Assembly (NCBI GenBank): GCA_030615605.1
Contig: JAUWYY010000006.1
Location: forward strand, 111,644 to 175,643
Length of the DNA stretch: 64,000 bases
Direction of reading: 5' to 3'
Source of the DNA: a bacterium
Lineage (GTDB): Bacteria; Armatimonadota; Zipacnadia; Zipacnadales; Zipacnadaceae
Position 1 is the first letter of the stretch. Every line of letters begins with the position of its first letter. This document shows, in pieces, positions 52,279 through 62,109 of the stretch. The position numbers were made by a program, and so were the translations under genes. The notes below the pieces were generated by a model. It was not told the origin of the DNA. It was given only the letters and a program-made list of their open reading frames with translations, and made no database searches.

Positions 52279-53554
52279 TGTGCTCGGCCTCCACTGCTCG
52301 TTGTGCAATGTCAGTGCGGTGATATTTGTTCTCAAAATCAATTATTGCTGCGGCCTGATAGGCACGCTCACGGGCAATTCTGTAGGTCTCCCCCGAAGCA
52401 GTAACTCCCAGCACCCGTCCGCCGTTGGTTACCAATTGTCCATCCTGGCGAGCTGTACCGGCGTGGAAGATCATCACATCTTCCCGGCCTGCTACCTGGG
52501 CTAATCCGCTGATAGGCTTGCCAGTCTCGTAGCTGCGTGGATAACCACCTGAGGCCAGCACCACACACACGCAGCGGGCCTCGGTCCAGTGGATGTCAAC
52601 CTCATTGAGACGACCCTCGACGGTGGCCTGTAGTATCTGAACCAGATCGACGTCAAGTTGGGGCAGGACCACCTGGGTTTCGGGGTCGCCGAAGCGGCAG
52701 TTGTATTCCAGCAGCTTGGGGCCCTGATCGGTAAGGATGCAGCCGGCATAGAGCGTTCCTACATAGGGGGCACCTTCGGCGGCCATTGCCTCGATCGTTG
52801 GCCTGATCAGTTGGTTGATGATGTAGTCAAATATCTCGCTGTCCACTGCGGGAACCGGTGAATAGCAGCCCATTCCACCAGTATTGGGGCCCACATCACC
52901 GTCGCCGATGGGCTTGTAGTCCTGGGAGGGCACCATCGGTACGACAGTCTCTCCGTCAGTGAAGACCTTTATCGAGCATTCCTGGCCGATCAGACATTCT
53001 TCAACAATCACCGTCTCGCCGGCGCTGCCGTACTCTCCCTGCTCCAGGCATAGGTCAATGTGGGCTTCGGCCTCGCCTACAGTTTGCGCCACTTCGACGC
53101 CCTTGCCGGCGGCCAGTCCGTCGGCCTTCACTACGATAGGGGCACCTTGCTGGCGCACGTAGGCCCTGGCTGCCGAACTGTCGGTGAAGACTTCAAACTG
53201 GATATGATCAATGTCGTGCTTGCGTAGGAGCTCGCGGGCAAACGACTTGCTGCCCTCCAGGCGGGCGGCTGCTTGAGTGGGCCCGTACATGGTCAGGCCC
53301 CGCTCAGCAAATAGATCGGCAATACCCGCGACCAGTGGGGCTTCCGGCCCGACGACGGTTAGATCAATACTCTCCCGCGCGGCGAAGTCAGCCAATCCGG
53401 GCAGGTTGTCCGCTGACAGATCTACGCAGGTGGCCACCTGCGCTATTCCGCCGTTGCCCGGCGCGCAGTAGATCTGGTCAATCATCGGGCTCTGGGCCAG
53501 TTTCCAGGTGAGTGTGTGTTCACGACCACCGGAGCCGACAATTAGTATCTTCAT
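52271..53554 (-). CDS. purD: Phosphoribosylamine-glycine ligase
   Basis: 427 aa from ATG 53554. ATP-grasp enzyme making GAR. KILIVGSGGREHTLTWKL, TVVGPEAPLVAGIADLFAERG, IVVKADGLAAGKGVEVA, GPNTGGMGCYSPVP and EYNCRFGDPETQVVLPQ are family blocks. Start overlaps the dnaB stop by one base; its end overlaps purE. Confidence 0.97.
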   Translation of the reverse strand: MKILIVGSGGREHTLTWKLAQSPMIDQIYCAPGNGGIAQVATCVDLSADNLPGLADFAARESIDLTVVGPEAPLVAGIADLFAERGLTMYGPTQAAARLEGSKSFARELLRKHDIDHIQFEVFTDSSAARAYVRQQGAPIVVKADGLAAGKGVEVAQTVGEAEAHIDLCLEQGEYGSAGETVIVEECLIGQECSIKVFTDGETVVPMVPSQDYKPIGDGDVGPNTGGMGCYSPVPAVDSEIFDYIINQLIRPTIEAMAAEGAPYVGTLYAGCILTDQGPKLLEYNCRFGDPETQVVLPQLDVDLVQILQATVEGRLNEVDIHWTEARCVCVVLASGGYPRSYETGKPISGLAQVAGREDVMIFHAGTARQDGQLVTNGGRVLGVTASGETYRIARERAYQAAAIIDFENKYHRTDIAQRAVEAEHSG

Positions 53555-54984
53555 CAACGGTCCTCGTCGTCTCTGTGTTGGGTAGTGTCGAAGAATAACC
53601 GGTAGGCCGGATGGAAGATCGCCTCAACGGTGCCGACCGGGCCGTTGCGGTGTTTGGCAATGATAATCTCCGCTTTATCAGGCTGGGTGAAATCATCGGT
53701 GGACGGCTCTACTTCGCCACCTTCCCATTCTTGCGGCTTTTTTCGCTGATAGTATTGTGGTCGAAACAGAAAGCAGACCAGGTCGGCTTCTGCCTCTATC
53801 GAGCCACTTTCGGCCAGATCCGACAGGATTGGGCGTTTGTCCTCGCGTTGCTCAACGCGCCGGCTGAGCTGGGACAGCACTACCACGGGAATGTCCAACT
53901 CTCGCGATAGCGCTTTCAGCGACCTGGCCACCAGCGACACTTCCTGATGACGGCTGTCCCCGCCATAACGCCCGCCGCCCGAAATGAGCTGCAGATAGTC
54001 CACGATCAACAGTCCGATGTCGTACTGTGACTTCAATCGGCGGGCCTTCGAGCGTAGCTCCAGGATCGGTATGGCAGGGGTGTCATCAACGAAGATTGGT
54101 GCCTGGGGCAGGTAGGTCAATGCTTGACCGATGTTGCTCCAGTCCTCTTCGCGGGCCATGCCCTGGCGTAGCGCCCAACCATTTACTCGGGCCTGCGCGC
54201 ATAGCAGCAGTTCGGCCAACTGGCCTTTGGACATCTCCAGGCTGAATATCCCTACCCCCACCTGGTGCTGGACGGCGGCGTGGAGGGCAAAGTTGGCCAC
54301 GGCCATAGAGGTCTTACCCATTGAGGGCCTTCCCGCCACGATAATCAGGTCGCCGTCCTGGAGGCCCGCCGTGCGCTTGTCTAGCTCCCTCAGCCCCGTG
54401 GATACACCGGTCAGATAGCCCGGCTGGCGGAAGATCCTGTCAAGCTTCTCGAAGGTCTCGGTGACCAGCGGCCCTACCGGCACGAAGTCGGCGGAAATGC
54501 GCCGCTGCGCCACCTCAAAGATATACTGCTCAGCGCTGTCCAGCACTGTGCCGACATCATCGGGATCTTCGTAGGCCAGGCCCTGGATGTCGGCTCCGGC
54601 TCGAATGAGCTTGCGCAGCAGTGACTTCTCGGCCACGATGTTGGCGTAGCGCGTCACGTGGGCTGCCGTGGGCACCTTGCCGATCAGCGCGGTAAGGTAC
54701 TCCCCACCACCCACGGTCTCAATATGGCCGGTGCGGCGCAACTCGGCACTGACGGTGATCAGATCCACAGGCTCATTGCGCTGGGCCACTGCCGACATTG
54801 CCCGGAATATCAGGCGGTGCGCTTCGGGATAGAAGTCCTCTTCTTCGACTATGGACATAGCCCGGGCGGTCGCGCCTGGCTCGATAAGCATAGCTCCGAG
54901 TGTGGCCTGCTCGGCCTCCAGGTCGTGCGGTGGTGCCTTGTCCGCGAGTTGCTTCAGTTCGTCAGTAATATCACTGACAGCCAT
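53554..54984 (-). CDS. dnaB: Replicative DNA helicase DnaB
   Basis: 476 aa from ATG 54984 (GGGGA upstream). N-terminal collar domain (PPHDLEAEQATLGAMLIEP...), linker, RecA-like domain from about 185 with Walker A AGRPSMGKTSMA, Walker B LLIVDYLQLI, and LSQLSRRVEQREDKRPILSDLAESGSIE. No intein at the usual Walker A site. rplI-dnaB is a conserved pair; here it is extended by the pur genes. Confidence 0.96.
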   Translation of the reverse strand: MAVSDITDELKQLADKAPPHDLEAEQATLGAMLIEPGATARAMSIVEEEDFYPEAHRLIFRAMSAVAQRNEPVDLITVSAELRRTGHIETVGGGEYLTALIGKVPTAAHVTRYANIVAEKSLLRKLIRAGADIQGLAYEDPDDVGTVLDSAEQYIFEVAQRRISADFVPVGPLVTETFEKLDRIFRQPGYLTGVSTGLRELDKRTAGLQDGDLIIVAGRPSMGKTSMAVANFALHAAVQHQVGVGIFSLEMSKGQLAELLLCAQARVNGWALRQGMAREEDWSNIGQALTYLPQAPIFVDDTPAIPILELRSKARRLKSQYDIGLLIVDYLQLISGGGRYGGDSRHQEVSLVARSLKALSRELDIPVVVLSQLSRRVEQREDKRPILSDLAESGSIEAEADLVCFLFRPQYYQRKKPQEWEGGEVEPSTDDFTQPDKAEIIIAKHRNGPVGTVEAIFHPAYRLFFDTTQHRDDEDR

Positions 54985-55070
54985 AACTATCAGTCCCCAC
55001 AAGTGTTTTTACTCGGCGGTGAATCGGTAAAGCTCAGCCGCCTCCAAACGCCGCAGCGTAACAACACTAT

Positions 55071-55658
55071 CTACTCGGCACTGTCTTGTTGTTGCCCGGA
55101 ATCCTCAGATTCCTCAGGTGTCTGGGCTTGTTCAGGGGCGGCAGCGGCTTGCTGTGGCTGTGGTTGCTGTTCGATCTGTTCGAGCTCTGGTTGCGCCTGC
55201 TCTTCGTCCTCCGTCAATCCAATTACTCTGACCGGCAGCTCAACGGTAACATCCTGATATAGCGACGCACTGATCAAGTAATCGCCCTTCTCGCGGATGG
55301 GCGTAGGAATATCTACATCATGGCGGCTGATCTCAACTGCATGTTGCTCAGCCACTGCCTCAGCGATATTCTGGGCGGTAACCTCGCCATGCAGGCGACC
55401 ACCTTCACCCACTGAAGCCCGGACGATAAGTGACTTATCCTTCAGTTCTTCCGCCAGTTCCACGGCTTGGGTGCGTTTTTGGTCTTCACGATCTTCGATG
55501 GCTCGTCGCCGGTGCTCAAGTTGCTTGAGATTTCCGGCGGTAGCCTTTACAACCAACTTCTGGGGGATCAGATAGTTGCGAGCGTGTCCGTCGGCTACCC
55601 TGACCACGTCCCCTTCGCGACCTAGATTCGTAATGTCGTCAAGCAATATTACTTCCAT
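55071..55658 (-). CDS. rplI: Ribosomal protein L9 with Gln/Glu-rich C-terminal extension
   Basis: 195 aa; usual L9 is about 150. MEVILLDDITNLGREGDVVRV with NYLIPQKLVVKAT is the N-terminal rRNA-binding domain; the long central helix and C-terminal domain (ADGG-like GEGGRLHGEVTAQNIAEAV) are complete by about residue 150. The final 45 residues are low complexity (QPQPQQAAAAPEQAQ, EESEDSGQQQ). CGAGGAG precedes the ATG, 2 nt after the mlaD stop. Confidence 0.95.
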   Translation of the reverse strand: MEVILLDDITNLGREGDVVRVADGHARNYLIPQKLVVKATAGNLKQLEHRRRAIEDREDQKRTQAVELAEELKDKSLIVRASVGEGGRLHGEVTAQNIAEAVAEQHAVEISRHDVDIPTPIREKGDYLISASLYQDVTVELPVRVIGLTEDEEQAQPELEQIEQQPQPQQAAAAPEQAQTPEESEDSGQQQDSAE

Positions 55659-55660
55659 CT

Positions 55661-57298
55661 CTACTCCTCGCTGTTGGTCTGTGATGTCAGATTAGTGCTG
55701 TGCCTTAGGCCAATGAAGGGCTGCTTCCTGTCAAAGGAATCGGCCAGTCCGAAAGTAAAATACCAGTCGGGATAGGCCCGGTAGATGCCGCGCAGATCTA
55801 TATTGGTGTCATCGGGGTCATATGCCTGCAATTGCCACCTCAGCGCAGGCGTCATCTGATAGTTGAGGCCTGCTGCGATCTCTGAGCTCAGCAGGCCTAC
55901 TTCGCCCCACAGCCGCCGGCCCAAAGGCACCGATTTTTGAAGATTTAGCGTCTCCTTGTCACCCAGATCACGGACCCCAAATCGCCAGTAGTCCAGAGGG
56001 TTGTCGCCGTAGCGCAGGTGCAGATTCAAATCAGCACGCAGACCGCGGTCCTCGGTGCCTTCCAGGCTCCAGTATGCGGCGGCGTGGGGCGGCTGGAAGG
56101 GCCGAGCCATGCCGCCCAGCTTGTCCATGGTACTATCCACTCGCTGCAACACGCCCTGGGCCGCTTGCGTCGCCTTCACGCCCTCTTCGGACAACACCCG
56201 GATGTTGCGTAGGCTGGTTTCGATATTCTCCATTGTCTCTTCGTCGAGCAGGAACTCTTCGGCCGCGCCGCTGACCGCTTTGAGGCTCGCGGATGTCCTC
56301 CGCAGGTTGGCCAACGTCGCCTTCAGATCGCTGGTAATCTGTCCATCGCCGACCAGCTCTTCAAGCTGAGCGGTCAGCCGCTCCACATTCCGCGAGGCGC
56401 TGGTCAAGCTACCCATCATTTCTTGAATACGCGGAGCACCCTCGGGGCCCTCCAGACTCTCGCGAACCAGCTCGGTGGTGGCGTTGATGTTCTTGCTGGC
56501 GGCGTAAATGTTGGCCGTCGTCAGCGCGATCTGCTGGGGAATTGGCCCCCTGGTCAGGGCGGTTACCATTCCTTGTATCTGCTGAGAAGACTTGTGCAGT
56601 TCTTCTGCAGTCTGTGAGATGGTCTGCAGTGTCGCCGACACGTGCGGCTGGCCGGTTTCCGCCGTTTCGGTCAGTACCTCAGCAAGGTGCAGAACCCGCT
56701 CAGCAATCAGATTGGTCTGGGCCGTGACCTTGGTTACGTTCTGAAGGATCATGCGTACCTGCTCGCGAGTGTAAGTGTCTGCGAAGGTGTTTTGGATCTG
56801 CTTCAGAGTCTGGTCAGCCTGCTCCAGGAGCTGCTGGGTTTTACTGGCCACCTCGCCGAAGCCGACTACCCCCTTTCCGAGACAGTGTTCAGTAGGGCTC
56901 AGCGCTCGGGAATGATAGTCTTCTCCGTATTCTTGGGCAATCTGCTCGGCATCGAGCCGGCGCACATTCAGATATTGATCGCCGATAAAGCTGGACTGTT
57001 CTATTATAAACTCATCGGTGTCGTACAACGTTACCTGGTGGTCAATCATCATATGAACAGCGACAGGCCGGTCGGGATAGTCCTTGTGCTGCTGGAGCCT
57101 AACACTGGTGAGCTTGCCAATCTTCACACCGGCCAGACGCACTTCGGCCCCTGCTGAGAGTCCCTTGATATCGGCGAAATGGGCGACCAGCTTGTATTGC
57201 CCTATGCCTACTACGTACTGCCCCAGGAAGATCACTATCCCGCCGATGAGCAGTACAGCCAGTAGGAACAAAGCTCCAACTTTCACTTCCGGCGCCAT
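55661..57298 (-). CDS. mlaD: MlaD-type MCE-domain lipid transport protein
   Basis: 545 aa from ATG 57298 (GGGAGAG 8 nt upstream). One N-terminal membrane helix (8-30), an MCE domain about 37-115 (YKLVAHFADIKGLSAGAEVRLAGVKIGKLTSV), then a long alpha-helical region (about 150-390) as in the needle-forming MCE proteins, and a C-terminal beta-rich domain (LNLHLRYGDNPLDYWRFGVRDLG) that looks outer-membrane or adhesin-like. Longer than E. coli MlaD (183 aa). Moves phospholipids between membranes with MlaE/MlaF. Confidence 0.9.
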   Translation of the reverse strand: MAPEVKVGALFLLAVLLIGGIVIFLGQYVVGIGQYKLVAHFADIKGLSAGAEVRLAGVKIGKLTSVRLQQHKDYPDRPVAVHMMIDHQVTLYDTDEFIIEQSSFIGDQYLNVRRLDAEQIAQEYGEDYHSRALSPTEHCLGKGVVGFGEVASKTQQLLEQADQTLKQIQNTFADTYTREQVRMILQNVTKVTAQTNLIAERVLHLAEVLTETAETGQPHVSATLQTISQTAEELHKSSQQIQGMVTALTRGPIPQQIALTTANIYAASKNINATTELVRESLEGPEGAPRIQEMMGSLTSASRNVERLTAQLEELVGDGQITSDLKATLANLRRTSASLKAVSGAAEEFLLDEETMENIETSLRNIRVLSEEGVKATQAAQGVLQRVDSTMDKLGGMARPFQPPHAAAYWSLEGTEDRGLRADLNLHLRYGDNPLDYWRFGVRDLGDKETLNLQKSVPLGRRLWGEVGLLSSEIAAGLNYQMTPALRWQLQAYDPDDTNIDLRGIYRAYPDWYFTFGLADSFDRKQPFIGLRHSTNLTSQTNSEE

Positions 57299-57366
57299 GC
57301 GCACATCTCTCCCGCTCGCTGCAGGCTTGAGCTTCAGCGGAAACTTGCTGGTTTCCGCTAGTTCCC

Positions 57367-58158
57367 CTACACAACCACCGGGCCCTCGGCCCGGCCTTGT
57401 ACAAATTGCTGCACGTAGGCATTTTCGCTCTCGCGAAGTGCCCCGGGGCTATCGGAGGCAATGACCCTGCCCTCGTAGATCATCATTACCCGGTCAGCTA
57501 TAGCAAATAACTCGTCAACCTCGTGAGTGACCACCACTGATGTCATCTGGAACTCTTCGCGCAGCCGTACGATCAACTCATCTATCACCGAGGCCATAAT
57601 GGGATCCAGCCCGGCACTGGGCTCGTCGTAGAGCATTATTTGCGGATTGGTGGCCAGGGCCCGGGCGATACCCACTCGCTTCTTCATACCGCCCGACAGC
57701 TCCGCCGGCATCTGCTCTTCGTGGCCGGCCATGCCTACTATTTCCAGATGCTCGGCGACTTTCCTCTTGATTTCTTCGTCGGACAGCTCAGTACGTCGGC
57801 GCATAGCAAAAGCCACGTTTTCGGCCACCGTCAGCGAATCCAGCAGTGCGGAGTACTGAAAGCACATCCCCATCTCCATCCGCACTTCGTTCAACTGTTG
57901 CTCGGACATACCCACGATTGACTGTCCCAGCACTTCAATATCACCACTGCCGACGGGCACCAGGCCCATTAGCAGACGTAAGATTGAGGTCTTACCCGCA
58001 CCAGACATCCCCATTATGCCGAAGACTTCTGCCCGGTAGACCTGGAAACTTATGCCATCCAGGATCGGCTTGAAGCCAGCGCCGTCCAGCCGGCTGGGCT
58101 CTTCGGCATAGTAGATCATATCGCGAACCCGGATTATTGGTGCTTCGGCTGTGGCCAT
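57367..58158 (-). CDS. mlaF: MlaF-type ABC transporter ATPase
   Basis: 263 aa from ATG 58158 (GAGGGGGG upstream); the frame continues to 58299 but that part runs into mlaE. Walker A GMSGAGKTS, Q-loop MCFQYSALLDSLTVAENVAF, signature LSGGMKKRVGIARAL, Walker B MLYDEPSAGLDP, H-switch VVVTHEV. Energises the MlaE permease at the inner membrane. Starts 9 nt after mlaE. Confidence 0.95.
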   Translation of the reverse strand: MATAEAPIIRVRDMIYYAEEPSRLDGAGFKPILDGISFQVYRAEVFGIMGMSGAGKTSILRLLMGLVPVGSGDIEVLGQSIVGMSEQQLNEVRMEMGMCFQYSALLDSLTVAENVAFAMRRRTELSDEEIKRKVAEHLEIVGMAGHEEQMPAELSGGMKKRVGIARALATNPQIMLYDEPSAGLDPIMASVIDELIVRLREEFQMTSVVVTHEVDELFAIADRVMMIYEGRVIASDSPGALRESENAYVQQFVQGRAEGPVVV

Positions 58159-58166
58159 GGCCCCCC

Positions 58167-58958
58167 TCAGCCTGGGTAGAGTACAATCGTCAGGATCAGA
58201 TTGGCTGCGTAGATGAGCATAATGCTGTATACGACTGAGCGGGTGGTGGCGCGGCCCACTTCCTCGGTAGCCATTCGCGTGGTCAGCCCCTGGTGGCATC
58301 CGACAATCGCAATTATCACCCCGAAGACGGCTGCCTTTACTATTCCCGCCATTACAGTCCAGGTGTCCAGATTTCCCGGGATACCGTCAAAGAACACGGC
58401 TTGGTTCATATCAGGGCTGATCACGGCCATAAGATACCCGCCAGTCACCCCCACGGTATCCCCGATTAGCACCAGCAGCGGTACCATCACCAGGCAGGCC
58501 ACATAGCGGGGAGCTACCAGGTAGTCAACGGGATCGGTAGCCATCGCCCGCAGCGCATCAATCTGCTCGGTGACCTTCATCGAGCCCAGTTCTGCCGCCA
58601 TCGCCGAACCGGCCCGCGCCGCCACTACAAAAGCTACCAGCACTGGCCCCAGCTCCCGGCACATCGTCTCGGCCACCAACCACCCCGCTACGTCACTCAT
58701 GCCCAGCTTACTGGCCTGCACCGACATATGGTAGCCGATGACCATGCCGGAAAAGAGCAGGGTCACCACCGCAATCGGCAGGGAGTTGACGCCAATTTCA
58801 GCTAGCTGCTGCACGGAGGTGCGATACTCAAGCCGCCTGCCGATGAGCGTGCGCCAGATACCGAACTGCAACGCAGTAGTCTCGCCAAAGTATCTAAGAA
58901 GCCCAATGACTTGCTGTCCCAGCGCGGTGAGCAATCCAGTAAGCACCTGCTCCTGCAA
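58167..58958 (-). CDS. mlaE: MlaE-type ABC transporter permease
   Basis: 263 aa, about five to six membrane helices. VTLLFSGMVIGYHMSVQ, ETMCRELGPVLVAFVVAARAGSAMAAELGSMKVTEQIDAL and VDYLVAPRYVACLVMVPLLV are the conserved MlaE/YrbE blocks. Reads from TTG 58958; the site is weak and a downstream GTG or TTG is possible. First gene of the 22-kb minus-strand block. Confidence 0.93.
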   Translation of the reverse strand: MQEQVLTGLLTALGQQVIGLLRYFGETTALQFGIWRTLIGRRLEYRTSVQQLAEIGVNSLPIAVVTLLFSGMVIGYHMSVQASKLGMSDVAGWLVAETMCRELGPVLVAFVVAARAGSAMAAELGSMKVTEQIDALRAMATDPVDYLVAPRYVACLVMVPLLVLIGDTVGVTGGYLMAVISPDMNQAVFFDGIPGNLDTWTVMAGIVKAAVFGVIIAIVGCHQGLTTRMATEEVGRATTRSVVYSIMLIYAANLILTIVLYPG

Positions 58959-59078
58959 CGGAGGCTGCGGCCAAGCTTGTACCCATTATATGCTGAGCAA
59001 ACTGGCTCTGTCAAGCACCCACTTTCCAATAGTCATCTCCTGGTTTCCGTCCGCTGGGCACTGCAAAGGAACCCCAGG

Positions 59079-59107
59079 TGGACAACCACATACAAACCTG
59101 TTACACT
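59079..59107 (+). promoter_or_regulatory. Candidate sigma-70 promoter for the TPR protein
   Basis: TGGACA (59079-59084), 17-bp spacer, TACACT (59102-59107), about 115 nt before the ATG at 59224. The 265-bp divergent region 58959-59223 holds nothing else I can name; the mlaE promoter was not located. Confidence 0.55.
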
Positions 59108-59223
59108 GTCCCTGCCTACAACTTGGCACCTGCCTCGCGTCCACAAAACAGTCGGCGCACCGTTATCCATTGGTACTATTCTTGAGGGCAGGCAACGGTC
59201 AAGAATGCACGAGGGGGACAGAC

Positions 59224-61920
59224 ATGAAAGAGCCGACCAAAACGATCATTGTGCTGATTTGTGTCACGGTTGTTCTGGCCGGAGGTGGTGCCTGGACCCA
59301 GGAAGCCCAGCAGCCGGCCGCTACCCCTGAGGAGGTGCTCCGGCAGTTTAGCGAGCTAGCGGATTGGTACTCCGGGGACGTAGACCTGCTGCGCCCGCTG
59401 CTCACCGAAGAGTCTATTGAGGTTCTGGGCGAGTTCGAAGAAGACTTGCCTTTCTGGGGCTTGGGGATGATGCTACAGCCCCAGCTTGAGCCAATAGAGA
59501 CCGAGATTCAGGGGGAGCGTTGTACCGTCACAGCGGTCAGCGCACCCCGGGTCGTACAAGTCAAACTGGTGAAGGAAAACGACCAGTGGAAGATTGACCT
59601 GCTCGGCACGCTGGGCGGCTTTGAAGACCTCGTGACGCAAATGGGCCATCCCGATACGCCTGAAGACGTGGTCAAGCTGTACGGCCTACTGATGCCGGTG
59701 ATGAGCATGACCATGATGTTCGGCGAGGCAGATGGCCTGCAGGAGAGCATTCAGCGTTTGCAGGTGGTGCCCAAGGTCCTACTGAGCGCAGACTCCCAAC
59801 AACTACTGGAAGATGAAGAAGACGAGTGGCTCGGGTATATGTTTGCTGGGGGGTTCGGGGGCTTCCCTCAGTCTGAGCTGTGGCCCCAGGAGGTAAGAAT
59901 CGAAGGAGAGACTGCTACGATATCGGCCCTGAGTTACCAGGCGGTGCGGCGGATCAAGCTCGTCAAGGAACACGGCGAATGGAAGATTGACTTGGCGGCC
60001 ACCCTGGAAGAAATGTGGATGCCCTGGGAAAACGAGACCGAGTGGGAGCCTGCAACAACCCACATCGAAGAACCTCTTCCTGCTGCCGTACCCCCCAAGG
60101 CAACGCTGGCCATTGCCCCTTTTGCTAGCCAATCAACAGAGGAAGATTACGAGTGGTTAGGCTACGCCTTCGCGTATGGGACGGTCAGCAGGCTTGCTAC
60201 CTTCAAGGAGTTGGTCATTGCTGGCCCGGAAGAGATTCGCGAAGAGCTTGCCAATGAACAATCTGAGTTCACGCTCAGCGACATAACCAGCTCGGCTGCG
60301 GCTCAGGAGGCAGGGAAGGCAGTCCACGCTGATTACGTGCTCGTAGGCAATTGTGCCAAGTCGGGCGACGAGATACGGGTGACGGCCCAAATCGTTGAGG
60401 TCGCCACGGGTAATATCCATAGTGAGCGTACAGGCGTGCGTGAGTACGCCAAGATATTCGACTTCCGTGCCGAAATCGTTCGGTGGGTGGCTGAAGCTCT
60501 GGACCTCACCACAACCTCTGCCGGACTGGAAAGGATAGAGTACAAGCCCACGCAATCTATCTCCGCCTACGAGTGCTTCGGGCAAGGGGTGATGGACCAT
60601 TACCGGGGCGAGTACGAGCAGGCCGTTGCCGCTTGCCGGAAGGCGGTGGATATTGACAGCGACTTTGCAGATGCCTACATTGTCCTGGCTTGGGCGCTGG
60701 TTTGCCAGGACAAGTATGATGAGGCCATTGCCCAGTTGAAGAAGGCCGAGAAGCTGGATGCTGACCGACCCTATCTGCACTACTACCTCGGCGTAGCGTA
60801 CCGGGAAAATGAGGACTACGACGAGGCTGTAGACGAATTGAGACAGGCGGTGGCGAGAAAGCCACAGGACGTCAAAGTCTGGCGCGCACTTGGCGCAGCC
60901 TATCTGGCAAGCGCTGACAGTCATTACTATAATTTCTATGGCTATCATGATCTGGACGAGTCCGATCCGGCAATGGCCGACTGTCAACGGGCTGCAAATG
61001 CCTTTAGCCGAGCGTTGGAGCTTGACCCTACTTTAGCTGAGGTCTACCTGCGACGAGCCGAAGCCTATTACGGTGTGTGTGACTACGAGGCGGCCATGGA
61101 AGACTGCAATCGGGCCATCGAGATCAATCCTCAACTAGCTGCTACGTACACCACGCGAGGAGATGCTTATGATGAACTTGGCGAATATGATAAGGCACTG
61201 GCCGACTATAACCATTCGCTATCACTCGAACCCAGCGCCGATGCTTACCATCTTCGTGGGTTTGTGTATTGGCGGCGTGATGAATACGATCAAGCCATCG
61301 CGGACTACACCCAGGCGCTGGAACTCGATCCCAAGCGGTGTATGACCTGGAATAACCGGGCGTCAACCTATATTGATATGGGAGAATACGACTTGGCTAT
61401 AAGTGATGCGACTCGAGGACTAGAGCTTGATCCAGACCATGTCAAGTTGATTGTCAATCGAGCGAACGCGTATTGCAAGAAGCGCGATTGGGACCATGCG
61501 ATACCGGACTTGACCCGCAGCATTGAGCTTGATCCCGTTAATCGATGTTGGGCTCTTCGTAGACGTGCCCAGGCCTATCATACGACAGCTGATTACGAGC
61601 GTTCGCTCGCCGACTGGAATCGGGCTGTGAGAGTATGCAGGGACAAGACCAACCCTTCAAGTCTGCATTGGGCCTTGCTAGGGCGAGGGGATGTCTATCG
61701 GAAGATGGGCGATTACCAGAAGGCCATATCCGACTATGAACACGCCGTAGAGCTAGGCGCTCCGGGCAGAAGGCCTCCGTATTATGAACTAGCGCTAGCC
61801 CACAAGGAGTTAGGCCAGTTCGCCATCGCCCGAGACTATGCCCAGAGAGCTTCAGAGTTCAACCCAGAATGGGAGCAGGCCCAAGAGCTGCTGAACGAGC
61901 TGGACGGCTTGCCGCAATGA
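59224..61920 (+). CDS. Exported protein with duplicated N-terminal domain, TolB/FlgO-like domain and TPR array
   Basis: 898 aa from ATG 59224 (GAGGGGGACAGAC upstream); an open frame back to 58738 is antisense to mlaE. Signal peptide 1-25. Two related domains at about 34-135 and 145-265, each starting TPE(E/D)V and ending in LVKE-x-WKIDL. Then a domain at about 295-425 (AIAPFASQSTEEDYEWLGYAFAYG split by loops, ADYVLVGNCAKSGDEIRVTAQIVEVATGNI) like those that build short-lived envelope sensor proteins (TolB N-terminal, FlgO). From about 435 to the end, ten to eleven TPRs (e.g. AIADYTQALELDP). Probably periplasmic scaffold. Confidence 0.82.
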   Translation: MKEPTKTIIVLICVTVVLAGGGAWTQEAQQPAATPEEVLRQFSELADWYSGDVDLLRPLLTEESIEVLGEFEEDLPFWGLGMMLQPQLEPIETEIQGERCTVTAVSAPRVVQVKLVKENDQWKIDLLGTLGGFEDLVTQMGHPDTPEDVVKLYGLLMPVMSMTMMFGEADGLQESIQRLQVVPKVLLSADSQQLLEDEEDEWLGYMFAGGFGGFPQSELWPQEVRIEGETATISALSYQAVRRIKLVKEHGEWKIDLAATLEEMWMPWENETEWEPATTHIEEPLPAAVPPKATLAIAPFASQSTEEDYEWLGYAFAYGTVSRLATFKELVIAGPEEIREELANEQSEFTLSDITSSAAAQEAGKAVHADYVLVGNCAKSGDEIRVTAQIVEVATGNIHSERTGVREYAKIFDFRAEIVRWVAEALDLTTTSAGLERIEYKPTQSISAYECFGQGVMDHYRGEYEQAVAACRKAVDIDSDFADAYIVLAWALVCQDKYDEAIAQLKKAEKLDADRPYLHYYLGVAYRENEDYDEAVDELRQAVARKPQDVKVWRALGAAYLASADSHYYNFYGYHDLDESDPAMADCQRAANAFSRALELDPTLAEVYLRRAEAYYGVCDYEAAMEDCNRAIEINPQLAATYTTRGDAYDELGEYDKALADYNHSLSLEPSADAYHLRGFVYWRRDEYDQAIADYTQALELDPKRCMTWNNRASTYIDMGEYDLAISDATRGLELDPDHVKLIVNRANAYCKKRDWDHAIPDLTRSIELDPVNRCWALRRRAQAYHTTADYERSLADWNRAVRVCRDKTNPSSLHWALLGRGDVYRKMGDYQKAISDYEHAVELGAPGRRPPYYELALAHKELGQFAIARDYAQRASEFNPEWEQAQELLNELDGLPQ

Positions 61921-62109
61921 GGGTGTGTTAACAAGAACGCAGTTCACGCTGTTGGGCCGGGGCCGATATCCAGCGCGAAGTTCCCACACTCTATCGCAAT
62001 GTCCAGATACGTCGCCTCACGACAAGACCCACCCCACAGCGAACCGAATGAACCACATCACCATAAGTCATCATCTTGAACGATGGGACGGGCTTGTATT
62101 GCAACATCC
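61921..62109 (+). other. Intergenic stretch after the TPR gene
   Basis: About 190 bp with no gene, no clear terminator and no repeat seen; the iscU promoter follows. Confidence 0.5.

Noticed and set aside
58738..59223. Long N-terminal extension of the TPR protein
   Set aside because: It runs antisense through mlaE; a signal peptide and ribosome site mark the true start at 59224.
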